Assembly (NCBI GenBank): GCA_963783085.1
Contig: CAWAMJ010000010.1
Span: 124,001-188,000 of the forward strand
Length of the DNA stretch: 64,000 bases
Direction of reading: 5' to 3'
DNA from: CAVYUC01 sp963783085
GTDB taxonomy: Bacteria; Bacteroidota; Bacteroidia; Bacteroidales; Prolixibacteraceae
Of the stretch, positions 30,951 to 39,158 are shown piece after piece. The notes under the pieces were generated by a model that made no database searches, was not told where the DNA came from, and was given only the letters and a program-made list of their open reading frames with translations. The position numbers and the translations under genes were made by a program. How positions within the stretch are numbered: position 1 is the stretch's first letter; every line of letters starts with the position of its first letter.

Positions 30951-32279
30951 ATGGTGAAAAGGAAGACATACTTCTTATTTATTTTACTGACGATGTTGTT
31001 GGGGTGCAGAGGTCTGCGCCAGGGTATCTTTACGCATCACAGCCCGCACGACGAATACCGGGCGAAATTACAAAAGGCCGGATTGGATAAAACGAAAGTG
31101 GGGCGACAATGGATGGAGACAGCAGATAGCGTAATCTTTCATCCGGTTTCAGTGAACGTTCCGTCTACAGAAGCGGTTGTTTTTGATTTTGATGGTTTTA
31201 CAGCAGTTGCCTATCGCTTGTCGCTGAGCGAAGGCCGGGATATCCGGATTGTTGTGGAGCCTGAAATTAAAGATACTGCCGAAATTTTTATCGATCTGTT
31301 CCGAATCGACAACCAGAAATTTAAACGTGCAGGCTTTGCATCAAAAGATTCGCTTCGGTTAATTTATCAGGTAAAAAAAGGCGGAAATTACGTTGTGAGG
31401 ATTCAGCCGGAACTGATGGTGCAAGGACTTTTCAACATCTATATTTTCACCGGTACCACACTTGATTTTCCCATCGAAGGGAAAAATTTTAAATCCATTT
31501 CCAGTTTTTATGGAGATCCGCGTGAAGGCGGTCGCAGGCGGCACGAAGGAATTGATATTTTTGCTGAAAGAGGTACCCCGGCAGTGGCTGTTTCACCCGG
31601 CAAAGTTCGGCGAACGGGATTCAACCGGCTTGGTGGCAAGGTGGTTTGGGTTGCAGATGCGAATAGCGGATACAGTTATTATTACGCTCACCTCGACACG
31701 CAACTGGTTTTACCCGGAAGTAAAGTCGATGCCGGCGACGTTCTCGGATTGATTGGAAATACCGGAAATGCCCGTACAACTTCTCCTCACCTGCATTTTG
31801 GAATTTATAAATTCGGACGTGGCGCTGTCAATCCTTATCCATTTTTTCACCGGACGCGCATGAAAGCTGTCGACCCGGAAACAATCAACCAGTATGCCGG
31901 AAAATGGGGCGAAACAACGGCAGTCCGCACCAACTTCAGAAACAATCCGGGAATTGATTCTGGAATTTTACGTTCGCTGCCCCGCAAAACACCGCTGCTG
32001 GTAAAAGGAATAACCGGGCACTGGCTAAGGGTTGAACTTCCGGAAGGCGAAACCGGTTTTATTCATCAGTCGTTGGTGCAAATATCAGCAAAGAAATTAC
32101 AGGATTATTCCGTGGCTGCACAGAAAATCGTCAGAAGTAAACCAGTGGAGAGCTCACATGCAACCGGAATCGTGGAAAAGAATGATAAAATTGCGGTGTA
32201 TAACCGGTACAATTCTTACCGGTTAATTCAGGCGAATGGAAATTTCGGCTGGATAAAAGAAGGTAGTTTGAAGGATTAG
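30951..32279 (+). CDS. lipoprotein peptidoglycan endopeptidase, M23 family
   Basis: 442 residues beginning with a lipoprotein signal (FILLTMLLGC, lipobox LLGC). A beta-rich N-terminal domain follows to about residue 180. The LytM-type M23 core has the zinc ligands in RRHEGIDIFAERGTPAVAV (H-x3-D) and SPHLHFGIY (HLH). The last 120 residues carry two SH3-like segments (VRTNFRNNPG and the final GNFGWIKEG). Intact ligands predict an active DD-endopeptidase acting on peptidoglycan from the outer-membrane side. No partner is adjacent. Confidence 0.9.
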   Translation: MVKRKTYFLFILLTMLLGCRGLRQGIFTHHSPHDEYRAKLQKAGLDKTKVGRQWMETADSVIFHPVSVNVPSTEAVVFDFDGFTAVAYRLSLSEGRDIRIVVEPEIKDTAEIFIDLFRIDNQKFKRAGFASKDSLRLIYQVKKGGNYVVRIQPELMVQGLFNIYIFTGTTLDFPIEGKNFKSISSFYGDPREGGRRRHEGIDIFAERGTPAVAVSPGKVRRTGFNRLGGKVVWVADANSGYSYYYAHLDTQLVLPGSKVDAGDVLGLIGNTGNARTTSPHLHFGIYKFGRGAVNPYPFFHRTRMKAVDPETINQYAGKWGETTAVRTNFRNNPGIDSGILRSLPRKTPLLVKGITGHWLRVELPEGETGFIHQSLVQISAKKLQDYSVAAQKIVRSKPVESSHATGIVEKNDKIAVYNRYNSYRLIQANGNFGWIKEGSLKD

Positions 32280-32380
32280 ATCAGCAATAATCAACTGCTG
32301 CTCATAGCAATAACTGAAAACGATTTTTTCCCATTTCAAACCTCCCAAAAAATCAGTAATGCACGTTTAAATTTTTGATA

Positions 32381-32388
32381 TAACTTTG
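32381..32388 (+). promoter_or_regulatory. probable -7 element (TAACTTTG) for the leader
   Basis: Matches TAnnTTTG and sits immediately before the left arm of the 144-bp inverted-repeat element, so transcription would begin within or at its start. Confidence 0.4.
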
Positions 32389-32532
32389 TTCTACTTTAAC
32401 AGATTAATAATGAAATACGATTTTTCTTCTTGTTTACCCCGCACTAAAGGGTGCAATCAGAAAAATCTACCTGTTCCCTTGAGGGATCCCAGGGTGAAAA
32501 CAGGTGGATTTTTCAAATGTGTTAAAGTAGAA
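32389..32532 (+). other. 144-nt inverted-repeat element in the leader of the CocE-type gene; alternative hairpins
   Basis: Outer arms TTCTACTTTAACA (32389-32401) and TGTTAAAGTAGAA (32520-32532) are perfect 13-bp complements. Inside, AGAAAAATC (32459-32467) can pair either with GATTTTTCT upstream (32419-32427) or, extended to GAAAAATCTACCTGTT (32460-32475), with AACAGGTGGATTTTTC downstream (32499-32514; one G-U). The two hairpins are mutually exclusive. It could be a structured regulatory leader of the gene at 32574 or a small MITE-like repeat. Confidence 0.65.
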
Positions 32533-32573
32533 TTTGGTATCTTTTACAATTGTTCAAAATAAATTTTCTTCCC

Positions 32574-34466
32574 ATGAAAAAGATACTCGTTTTTTTACTG
32601 CTGGTTATTTGCTTTGCCTGCAACAAACATGATGTCGATTCCGGCTGGTTTTACGAAAATTACACAAAAAAGGAAGTTTACATTCCCATGCGCGATGGCG
32701 TGAAGCTGTTTACTTCGGTTTATATGCCAAAAGATTCAAACGAAAAGCACCCGATTCTCATCACCCGCACGCCTTATTCCTGCAAACCTTACGGCGAAAA
32801 AAAATATGCCCGGTACTGGAAAGCCTATTTAAAAGAATACCTGAAGGAAGGATATATTCTGGTTACGCAGGATGTGCGCGGAAGATGGATGAGCGAAGGA
32901 GAATTCGAAAACGTGCGGCCGTTTAATCCTGACAAGAAAGGTAATGAAATTGACGAGGCCAGCGATACTTACGATACCATCGACTGGTTGTTGGAAAACA
33001 TCCCGGACAACAATGGGAAAGTGGGCGTTTTTGGCATTTCATATCCCGGATTTTATTCCACCATGGCAGCGGCCAGTAATCATCCGGCACTGAAAGCGGT
33101 AAGTCCGCAGGCGCCGGTTACCAACTGGTTTATCGGCGACGATTTTCACCACAACGGGGCATTTTTCCAGATGGATGCATTTAGTTTTTATTCGGCGGTG
33201 GGTCGTGCTTTTGGAGTGCCACATCCCAAACCCGATTCGATTGGTGCATCATCAGTTGGATTTCCGGTTCATGATAATTACAAATTTTACCTCGAAACCG
33301 GTACGGTAACAAACCTTACCAAATACACCGGCGACAGCATTTCTTTCTGGAACGATATGATGGAACATCCGGACTACGACGATTGGTGGCAGGCTCGCGA
33401 TGCCCGGCGGGCAACCGTAGATTTGCAGCCGGCCATGCTGTGGGTGGGTGGTTTGTTTGATGCCGAAGATTGCTGGGGCGCCTGGAATTCGTACAAAGCA
33501 GCGGAAGAAAACAATCCCGGAAAAGCGTTCAATAAAATCGTGGAAGGGCCGTGGTACCATGGCCAGTGGTCAACCAGCGACGGCACTCATCTTGGAAATG
33601 TTGAATTCGGGTCGAACACCAGCGAGTATTACCAGAAACGTTTCGAAGTACCGTTTTTCAACTACTTTTTAAAAGGTGAAGGCGACATTTCTGAAATTGC
33701 AGAGGCAAATATTTTTATTACCGGCGAAAATGAATGGTATGCTTTTGAACACTGGCCGCCTGAAAATGCAGTGGATAAGAACATGTATTTTCATGCTGAA
33801 GGTTCGGTGAATTTTGAGAAACCGGATGTAAAAAGCAGTTTCAGCGGATACACCAGTGATCCTGCAAAACCGGTTCCTTACGAAGAAGATGTTCAGTTCA
33901 ACCGGACCAGAACCTACATGACTGCCGATCAGCGTTTTGCTTCGCGCCGCCCGGATGTACTGGTGTTTCAAACCGATACATTTACGCAGGATTTTACAGT
34001 TACCGGAAGTGTAACCGCCGATTTATTTACCAGTATTTCAACCACTGATGCCGATTTTGTGGTGAAAGTAATCGATGTATTTCCGGATTATTTGGGTTAC
34101 AACGATGTGGATATTTATGCCGAAAAAGATGAACGATGCAAGTATCCATTGGGCGGTTACCAGATGCTGGTGCGTGGCGAAATTTTCCGCGGGCGGTACC
34201 GGAACAGCTACGAAAATCCTTTAGCTTTCACACCGGGGAAAGTTGAGGAAGTAAAGTTTGAATTACCTTCTATTGCCCACACTTTCAAAAAAGGGCACCG
34301 GCTGATGGTACAAATCCAAAGCAGCTGGTTTCCGCTGGCCGATCGCAATCCGCAACAGTTTGTCGATATTTATCACTGCGATGAATCGGATTTTGTTAAA
34401 AGCGAAATCAAAATTTATCATGATGCACAACATGCGTCAAAAATTATTTTGCCCGTGCTGGATTAA
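32574..34466 (+). CDS. CocE/NonD-family hydrolase (X-Pro dipeptidyl-peptidase type), lipoprotein
   Basis: About 630 residues from the ATG at 32574; an upstream ATG at 32550 would precede the signal peptide less neatly. The N-terminus is a lipoprotein signal (ILVFLLLVICFACNK). The alpha/beta hydrolase core carries the nucleophile elbow GISYPGF (G-x-S-Y-x-G) and earlier IPMRDGVKLFTSVYMP. The C-terminal galactose-binding-like beta domain is visible from about 430 (TFTQDFTVTGSVTADLFTSI). The family hydrolyses esters or acyl-amides; substrate unknown. Its leader carries the 144-nt inverted-repeat element. Confidence 0.9.
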   Translation: MKKILVFLLLVICFACNKHDVDSGWFYENYTKKEVYIPMRDGVKLFTSVYMPKDSNEKHPILITRTPYSCKPYGEKKYARYWKAYLKEYLKEGYILVTQDVRGRWMSEGEFENVRPFNPDKKGNEIDEASDTYDTIDWLLENIPDNNGKVGVFGISYPGFYSTMAAASNHPALKAVSPQAPVTNWFIGDDFHHNGAFFQMDAFSFYSAVGRAFGVPHPKPDSIGASSVGFPVHDNYKFYLETGTVTNLTKYTGDSISFWNDMMEHPDYDDWWQARDARRATVDLQPAMLWVGGLFDAEDCWGAWNSYKAAEENNPGKAFNKIVEGPWYHGQWSTSDGTHLGNVEFGSNTSEYYQKRFEVPFFNYFLKGEGDISEIAEANIFITGENEWYAFEHWPPENAVDKNMYFHAEGSVNFEKPDVKSSFSGYTSDPAKPVPYEEDVQFNRTRTYMTADQRFASRRPDVLVFQTDTFTQDFTVTGSVTADLFTSISTTDADFVVKVIDVFPDYLGYNDVDIYAEKDERCKYPLGGYQMLVRGEIFRGRYRNSYENPLAFTPGKVEEVKFELPSIAHTFKKGHRLMVQIQSSWFPLADRNPQQFVDIYHCDESDFVKSEIKIYHDAQHASKIILPVLD

Positions 34467-34479
34467 TTTGTAAACATTT

Positions 34480-34573
34480 CCCGCAGATTACGCTGATGCC
34501 CGCAGAAAGAAAATATCACGATTTTTATCGTTTCAATTTCTTCAAATCTGCGATTTTCTGCGAAATCAGCGGG
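34480..34573. repeat. inverted cluster of CGCAGATT/CGCTGATT-type units
   Basis: Left part CCCGCAGATTACGCTGAT is mirrored by a right part that reads, on the other strand, CCCGCTGATTTCGCAGAAAA. The short units repeat several times. No gene is present; this looks like a dispersed palindromic repeat. Confidence 0.65.
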
Positions 34574-34659
34574 AGAATTATGCAGCCTATGTAGAAGAAA
34601 TTCCGGGAGCTAATTCTCAGGGTGAAACTTTAGAGGAAGCGAAAGAAAATTTTATTTCT
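34573..34659 (+). pseudogene. HicB-like antitoxin fragment
   Basis: Reading from 34573: AAYVEEIPGANSQGETLEEA then KENF. This is the N-terminal beta-hairpin and helix of a HicB antitoxin. There is no in-frame ATG and the frame runs on into a C-rich repeat. About 25 codons survive of roughly 70-130. No HicA is present. Confidence 0.65.
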
Positions 34660-34660
34660 T

Positions 34661-34695
34661 TTCCTCCTCCTCCCCCCGGGGAGGCCGGGAGGGGC
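34661..34695. repeat. GC-rich palindromic element (CCTCCCC/GGGGAGG)
   Basis: CCTCCTCCTCCCCCCGGGGAGG is followed by CCGGGAGGGGC. It directly precedes the 3' end of dapL on the opposite strand and followed by TTTT could act as a terminator for rightward transcripts. Compare 8858-8906. Confidence 0.6.
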
Positions 34696-34697
34696 TT

Positions 34698-35924
34698 TTA
34701 TTTCAAATTCTTTATCCGTTCCATTGCTTCCAGCACATTTTCGCGATCGGCAAAAGCGGAAAACCGGAAGTAACCTTCGCCTGCCGGGCCAAATCCTGAA
34801 CCAGGTGTTCCAACAACATTTGCTTCGTTTAGCACTTTATCAAAAAATTCCCACGAACTCATTTCGTTTTTGGTTTTCACCCAGATGTATGGCGCGTTCG
34901 TTCCGCCGAAAACTTCGTAACCGGCTTCTTGCAGGTTTTCCTTCATAATCCTTGCATTTTCAAGATAATAGGCAATCACCTCTTCCACTTCTTTTTTTCC
35001 CTGTTCCGTAAAAATGGCAGCTGCCGCTTTTTGTACCGGATACGATACGCCGTTAAATTTTGTGGATTGCCGGCGGTTCCACAAGGGTTTTACCGGGTAG
35101 GCATTTCCTGATTTATCATAAGCCATAACTTCGTCGGGAATTACGGTATAAGCACAACGCGTTCCGGTAAATCCGGCGGTTTTTGAAAAGCTTCTGAATT
35201 CAATGGCAACCTTTTTCGCCCCTTCAATTTCATAAATTGAACGTGGAATTCCATCTTCGGTGATAAATGCTTCGTAAGCTGCATCGTACAAAATGATGCT
35301 TTTGTTCTCTATGGCAAAATCCACCCATTTTTTCAGTTCTTCCTTCGAAGCCACTGTACCAGTCGGATTGTTCGGGTAACAAAGGAAAATCAGATCGGGA
35401 ATTTCTGTTGGCAGTTCCGGAATAAATCCATTTTCTTTGGTGCAGGGCATATAAATTATTCCTTCGTAATGACCGGAATTAAATTTGCCGGTTTTGCCCG
35501 CCATCACTGTTGTGTCGGCATAAACCGGATAAACCGGGTCACAAATTCCTATTTTGTTATCGTTCCCAAAAATTTCCTGGATATTCCCGGTGTCGCATTT
35601 CGAGCCGTCGGAAATAAAAATTTCATCTGCCGAAATATCGATCCCCTTGTTGTGATACGAATATTTTGCAATGGCTTCGCGCAAAAAGGCATATCCCTGT
35701 TCGGGACCATAACCTTTAAATGAATTGCTCCGGGCCATTTCTTCCACGCCCTCGTGAAAAGCTCGTACCACCGCTGGTACCAAGGGTTGGGTTACATCGC
35801 CAATTCCCATTTTTATCACTTTTTTATCCGGATTGGCCTTTATAAATTCGTTTACTCGTCGTCCGATTTCAGGGAAAAGATATCCTGCCTGAAGCTTCAG
35901 GTAGTTTTCATTAATTAATGCCAT
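34698..35924 (-). CDS. dapL: LL-diaminopimelate aminotransferase
   Basis: 408 residues, fold-type I PLP enzyme. It opens INENYLKLQAGYLFPEIGRR, a DapL-specific start, and carries KMGIGDVTQPL, FISDGSKCDTGNIQEIFG and the PLP lysine in FRSFSKTAGFTGTRCAY. DapL converts tetrahydrodipicolinate directly to LL-diaminopimelate, bypassing the succinylase or acetylase steps. The product must then be epimerised for peptidoglycan and lysine. It is divergent from dapF and lysA, so the three probably share regulation. Confidence 0.95.
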   Translation of the reverse strand: MALINENYLKLQAGYLFPEIGRRVNEFIKANPDKKVIKMGIGDVTQPLVPAVVRAFHEGVEEMARSNSFKGYGPEQGYAFLREAIAKYSYHNKGIDISADEIFISDGSKCDTGNIQEIFGNDNKIGICDPVYPVYADTTVMAGKTGKFNSGHYEGIIYMPCTKENGFIPELPTEIPDLIFLCYPNNPTGTVASKEELKKWVDFAIENKSIILYDAAYEAFITEDGIPRSIYEIEGAKKVAIEFRSFSKTAGFTGTRCAYTVIPDEVMAYDKSGNAYPVKPLWNRRQSTKFNGVSYPVQKAAAAIFTEQGKKEVEEVIAYYLENARIMKENLQEAGYEVFGGTNAPYIWVKTKNEMSSWEFFDKVLNEANVVGTPGSGFGPAGEGYFRFSAFADRENVLEAMERIKNLK

Positions 35925-36167
35925 ATTCAGTTTTTGTAAATTTCATTAAATCTGATGATTCAGGGCACAAAGGTAAAAAATTGAATTGCTTTTGCCCATA
36001 GGCGAATTTACTTTCGCGCGCTTCTTAACTTTCGTTTTAGCATCAAAGTTAATTTTCCCGCACAGTAAGCCGATCACCTAAAAATTAATCGGAACAGAAA
36101 TCGTCATCCGCGTGATTTTCAACTTTTATTTATGATATCGATTATTACAATTTTAGCCATACTTTAA

Positions 36168-36175
36168 TATTTTTG
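36168..36175 (+). promoter_or_regulatory. probable dapF -7 element (TATTTTTG)
   Basis: Matches TAnnTTTG, 20 bp before the dapF ATG. Confidence 0.4.
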
Positions 36176-36195
36176 CAGCAGTAAATACAACGGGT

Positions 36196-37056
36196 ATGCA
36201 AAATTTCTTTGTGAAGTCACATGGTCTTGGAAATGATTATATAGTTCTGAACCAAAATGAAATTAGTTTTGAATTGACAAAAAAAGCAGTTGTAACGATC
36301 TGCGATGTTCATTACGGAATCGGATCCGATGGAATCTTATTGAGAGTGCCGAGTTTTCGGGCTGATTTCGGTCTGCGGATTCTGAACCCGGATGGGTCTG
36401 AAGCTGAGAAAAGCGGAAACGGCCTGCGTATATTTGCCAAGTTTCTTTATGATTACAAGTTTGCCAAAACGAATCAGTTTACTATTGAAACACCGGGTGG
36501 GCTGGTGCGTGCCGAGGTAACAGAAACGGAAAACAGCAAGGCAAAAACCATTAAAGTGGACATGGGAAAAGCCATTTTTGAATCTTCAAAAATTCCTGTC
36601 GATAGCAACAATCCCGAATGCCTCGATGAAACGCTTCACCTGGAATATAAAGATTACACCATTAATTGTGTTTCTGTGGGAAACCCGCATTGCGTAATTT
36701 TAAAAGATGAACTCGATGAAAACGAGATAAGAACATTTGGTCCGCAGATTGAACGCCATAAAATATTTCCGAACCGGATTAATGTGCAGTTCGCAAAAGT
36801 AATTTCTGAAAACGAAGTGGAAGCGCTGATTTGGGAACGCGGCGCCGGCTGGACTCTGGCTTCCGGAAGCTCATCGTGCGCTGTGGCTGCCGTAATGGTA
36901 AAAAAAGGACTGACAAACAGGAATGTAACGGTTACCATGCGCGGCGGAAAACTCGATATTGAAATTGACGAAATGTGGAGAATTAAAATGACCGGGGAAG
37001 TGCGTGAAATCGCAAATGGCGCGCTCAGTCGCGAATTAATTGAAAGTTTGAACTAA
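36196..37056 (+). CDS. dapF: diaminopimelate epimerase homologue with Ser at both catalytic positions
   Basis: 286 residues with the two-domain DapF fold. Substrate-binding residues are kept: HGLGNDY (N13), NPDGSEAE (65-71), GNPHCVI, RINVQF, WERGAG (E214). Normal enzymes use two cysteines, in the CGNG and CGTG motifs, as the acid-base pair. Here these read SGNG (S73, codon AGC) and ASGS (S223, codon TCC). The Glu of the following GET triplet is Trp (GWTL). The gene lies between dapL and lysA, where an epimerase is expected. Either serines suffice, the substrate or reaction has changed, or a second DapF exists elsewhere. Confidence 0.9.
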   Translation: MQNFFVKSHGLGNDYIVLNQNEISFELTKKAVVTICDVHYGIGSDGILLRVPSFRADFGLRILNPDGSEAEKSGNGLRIFAKFLYDYKFAKTNQFTIETPGGLVRAEVTETENSKAKTIKVDMGKAIFESSKIPVDSNNPECLDETLHLEYKDYTINCVSVGNPHCVILKDELDENEIRTFGPQIERHKIFPNRINVQFAKVISENEVEALIWERGAGWTLASGSSSCAVAAVMVKKGLTNRNVTVTMRGGKLDIEIDEMWRIKMTGEVREIANGALSRELIESLN

Positions 37057-37131
37057 CACAGATCATTATTAATTCTCTACTAATAATCCATGCATAATTT
37101 AGATTCATTCTACTATATTTAGTACAAATTG

Positions 37132-37139
37132 TACCTTTG
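37132..37139 (+). promoter_or_regulatory. probable lysA -7 element (TACCTTTG)
   Basis: Matches TAnnTTTG, 24 bp before the lysA ATG; lysA may thus be transcribed separately from dapF. Confidence 0.4.
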
Positions 37140-37163
37140 TGCGTTTAAAATTTAAGAAATATC

Positions 37164-38429
37164 ATGGCGGAAAAAAAATTACCATTTTTAAAAGAAGATT
37201 TAGAAAAAATAGCTGAAAAATTTCCAACCCCGTTTCATATTTACGATGAAAAAGCAATTCGTAAAAATGCGCGGTATTTTAAAAATGCTTTTGCCTGGAA
37301 CGAAGGTTTCAAGGAGTATTTTGCCATAAAAGCGGCGCCAAATCCTTATTTAATGAAGATATTACGGGAAGAGGGATTTGGAATCGACTGCAGTTCCATT
37401 GCCGAACTGGAACTGGCAAAACGGGTTGGAATGCGCGGCAATGAAATCATGCTGACTTCGAATGACACACCGGCCGAAGAATTCAGTCTGGCAAAAGAAT
37501 TGGGTGCAATTATTAACCTCGATGATATTTCGCACATCGGTTACCTGGAAAAAAATGTAGGTTTATCCAACACCATTTGCATGCGTTACAATCCCGGCGA
37601 CCTCAAAAAAGGAAACCTGATAATTGGCCATCCGGAGGAAGCAAAATTTGGATTTACACATTCCCAGATAATTGAAGGATACCGCATTTTAAAACAAAAA
37701 GGGGTCAAACGATTTGGGATTCATACCATGGTGGCTTCCAACGAACTGGATGCGGATTATTTTATCGAAACGGCTGAAATACTATTTAACCTGATAGCCG
37801 AAGTTTCGGAAAAAGAAGGTATCCGGATTGATTTTGCAAACTTGGGCGGCGGAATTGGTATTCCCTATAAACCCGAAGACAAACCGGTTGATTTGGAATA
37901 TGTAGGCAAAGGCATTCAAAAATTATACAACGAAATTATTGTTGAAAATGGTCTGGCGCCGTTGAAGCTTTTCTTTGAATCAGGACGCGCAATTACCGGC
38001 CCTTACGGCTATCTGGTTACCAAAGTGCGGCACATTAAAAAAACATATAAACAATTTGCCGGACTCGACGCAAGCATGGTGAATCTGATGCGCCCGGCAA
38101 TGTACGGGGCCTACCATCACATTACCGTTGCCGGGAAAGAAAACGAACCGCATACTGAAAAATACGATGTAACGGGCTCGCTCTGCGAAAACAACGATAA
38201 ATTTGCCGTCAACCGGATGCTTCCGGAACTGCAACCCGATGATATTCTTGTTATACATGATGCCGGTGCACACGGGCATGCCATGGGATTTAACTACAAC
38301 GGCAAATTGAAATCATCGGAATTGTTGCTGCGCGAAAATGGAGAAGTGGTTCAAATCAGACGGCCGGAAACCATTGAGGATTATTTTGCAACATTGGATT
38401 TTGAAGGGCTTTCAGAATTCAAGGTCTAA
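37164..38429 (+). CDS. lysA: diaminopimelate decarboxylase
   Basis: 421 residues, fold-type III PLP enzyme. The PLP lysine is in EYFAIKAAPNP, the glycine loop in FANLGGGIGIPY, and the conserved Cys-Glu of the opposite subunit in GSLCENNDKFAVNR. It decarboxylates meso-diaminopimelate to lysine. HTMVASNELDADYF replaces the more common HIGSQ segment, a variation seen in some Bacteroidota. It follows dapF on the same strand after 107 bp. The product depends on an active epimerase, which bears on the unusual DapF. Confidence 0.94.
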   Translation: MAEKKLPFLKEDLEKIAEKFPTPFHIYDEKAIRKNARYFKNAFAWNEGFKEYFAIKAAPNPYLMKILREEGFGIDCSSIAELELAKRVGMRGNEIMLTSNDTPAEEFSLAKELGAIINLDDISHIGYLEKNVGLSNTICMRYNPGDLKKGNLIIGHPEEAKFGFTHSQIIEGYRILKQKGVKRFGIHTMVASNELDADYFIETAEILFNLIAEVSEKEGIRIDFANLGGGIGIPYKPEDKPVDLEYVGKGIQKLYNEIIVENGLAPLKLFFESGRAITGPYGYLVTKVRHIKKTYKQFAGLDASMVNLMRPAMYGAYHHITVAGKENEPHTEKYDVTGSLCENNDKFAVNRMLPELQPDDILVIHDAGAHGHAMGFNYNGKLKSSELLLRENGEVVQIRRPETIEDYFATLDFEGLSEFKV

Positions 38430-38526
38430 TTATTTAAATTAAAATATTTTTGAAAAGGCAGGGCAACCCAACCGCAGCCTTTCGTTCGCTCAGAAAGGAC
38501 CAATTCTAACCAGCACTTCTTAATTT

Positions 38527-39042
38527 ATGAAAAAGCTAATTATCATTTTAGTGTTATTTTACGGATGCAATTTGAACCCCAAATACAACCTGCATCTCAA
38601 CGGAAGATGGTACTACGTAGATGAAAATTACAGGGAGGTTCATGCCAACGATTCTCTTGCTATTTTTTTTGACTCGAAAGAATCGGAGCAATTTTATCAA
38701 TTAAGGTATTTTATTGAAAACGATAGTTTCTTCACCATACCGGTTAATCCGGAACGATTTGGTCCGCCCACTCCCAAGCCCCACCTGCAAGGTGTAATCA
38801 CCGAATTCAATAACGACAGTTTTGTATTGAAAAAGGGGGAAAAGTCGATCGTATTTCATAAAATTGACGATAGCGAGGAGGTCTTTGAAAAGGATTTGCT
38901 GAAATTCTCGCGGATGGTCAGGGAGCGCGAGGCTTATTTGATTTGGGCCAAATATCACGAAGGATATGAAAACCGGGCAAGGCAGTTTTATAAGAAAAAC
39001 GCTGAAGATTGCGGCCAAACTAATGTGTCTGAAAAGAATTGA
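38527..39042 (+). CDS. predicted lipoprotein of unknown function
   Basis: 171 residues. The start MKKLIIILVLFYGCN is a compact lipoprotein signal with Cys at residue 14. The rest is beta-rich then helical (FSRMVREREAYLIWAKYHEG). A lipocalin-like beta start (LHLNGRWYYVDENYREV) is suggestive only. It may be a small outer-membrane-anchored protein. It sits between lysA and a glycosyltransferase with separate spacing and shows no clear operon link. Confidence 0.72.
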   Translation: MKKLIIILVLFYGCNLNPKYNLHLNGRWYYVDENYREVHANDSLAIFFDSKESEQFYQLRYFIENDSFFTIPVNPERFGPPTPKPHLQGVITEFNNDSFVLKKGEKSIVFHKIDDSEEVFEKDLLKFSRMVREREAYLIWAKYHEGYENRARQFYKKNAEDCGQTNVSEKN

Positions 39043-39158
39043 ATTCTTTCTGACAATTTGTAAAAAAGTGGAGAAATTAGTTAAAGATTAGTTAGCCAAC
39101 TTTAAAGCAGAAACTTATCCCGGCTTTTTTCGTAATTTTATAAACAGAATAAATCATT

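Noticed and set aside
32389..32532. Known metabolite riboswitch
   Set aside because: None of the conserved cores I know (TPP, cobalamin, SAM, FMN, lysine) is visible; it is listed as an unassigned element instead.
38430..38526. Terminator or small RNA between lysA and the lipoprotein
   Set aside because: Pairing between the CCTTTCGTTC-like segment and AGAAAGGA is short and without a U-run.
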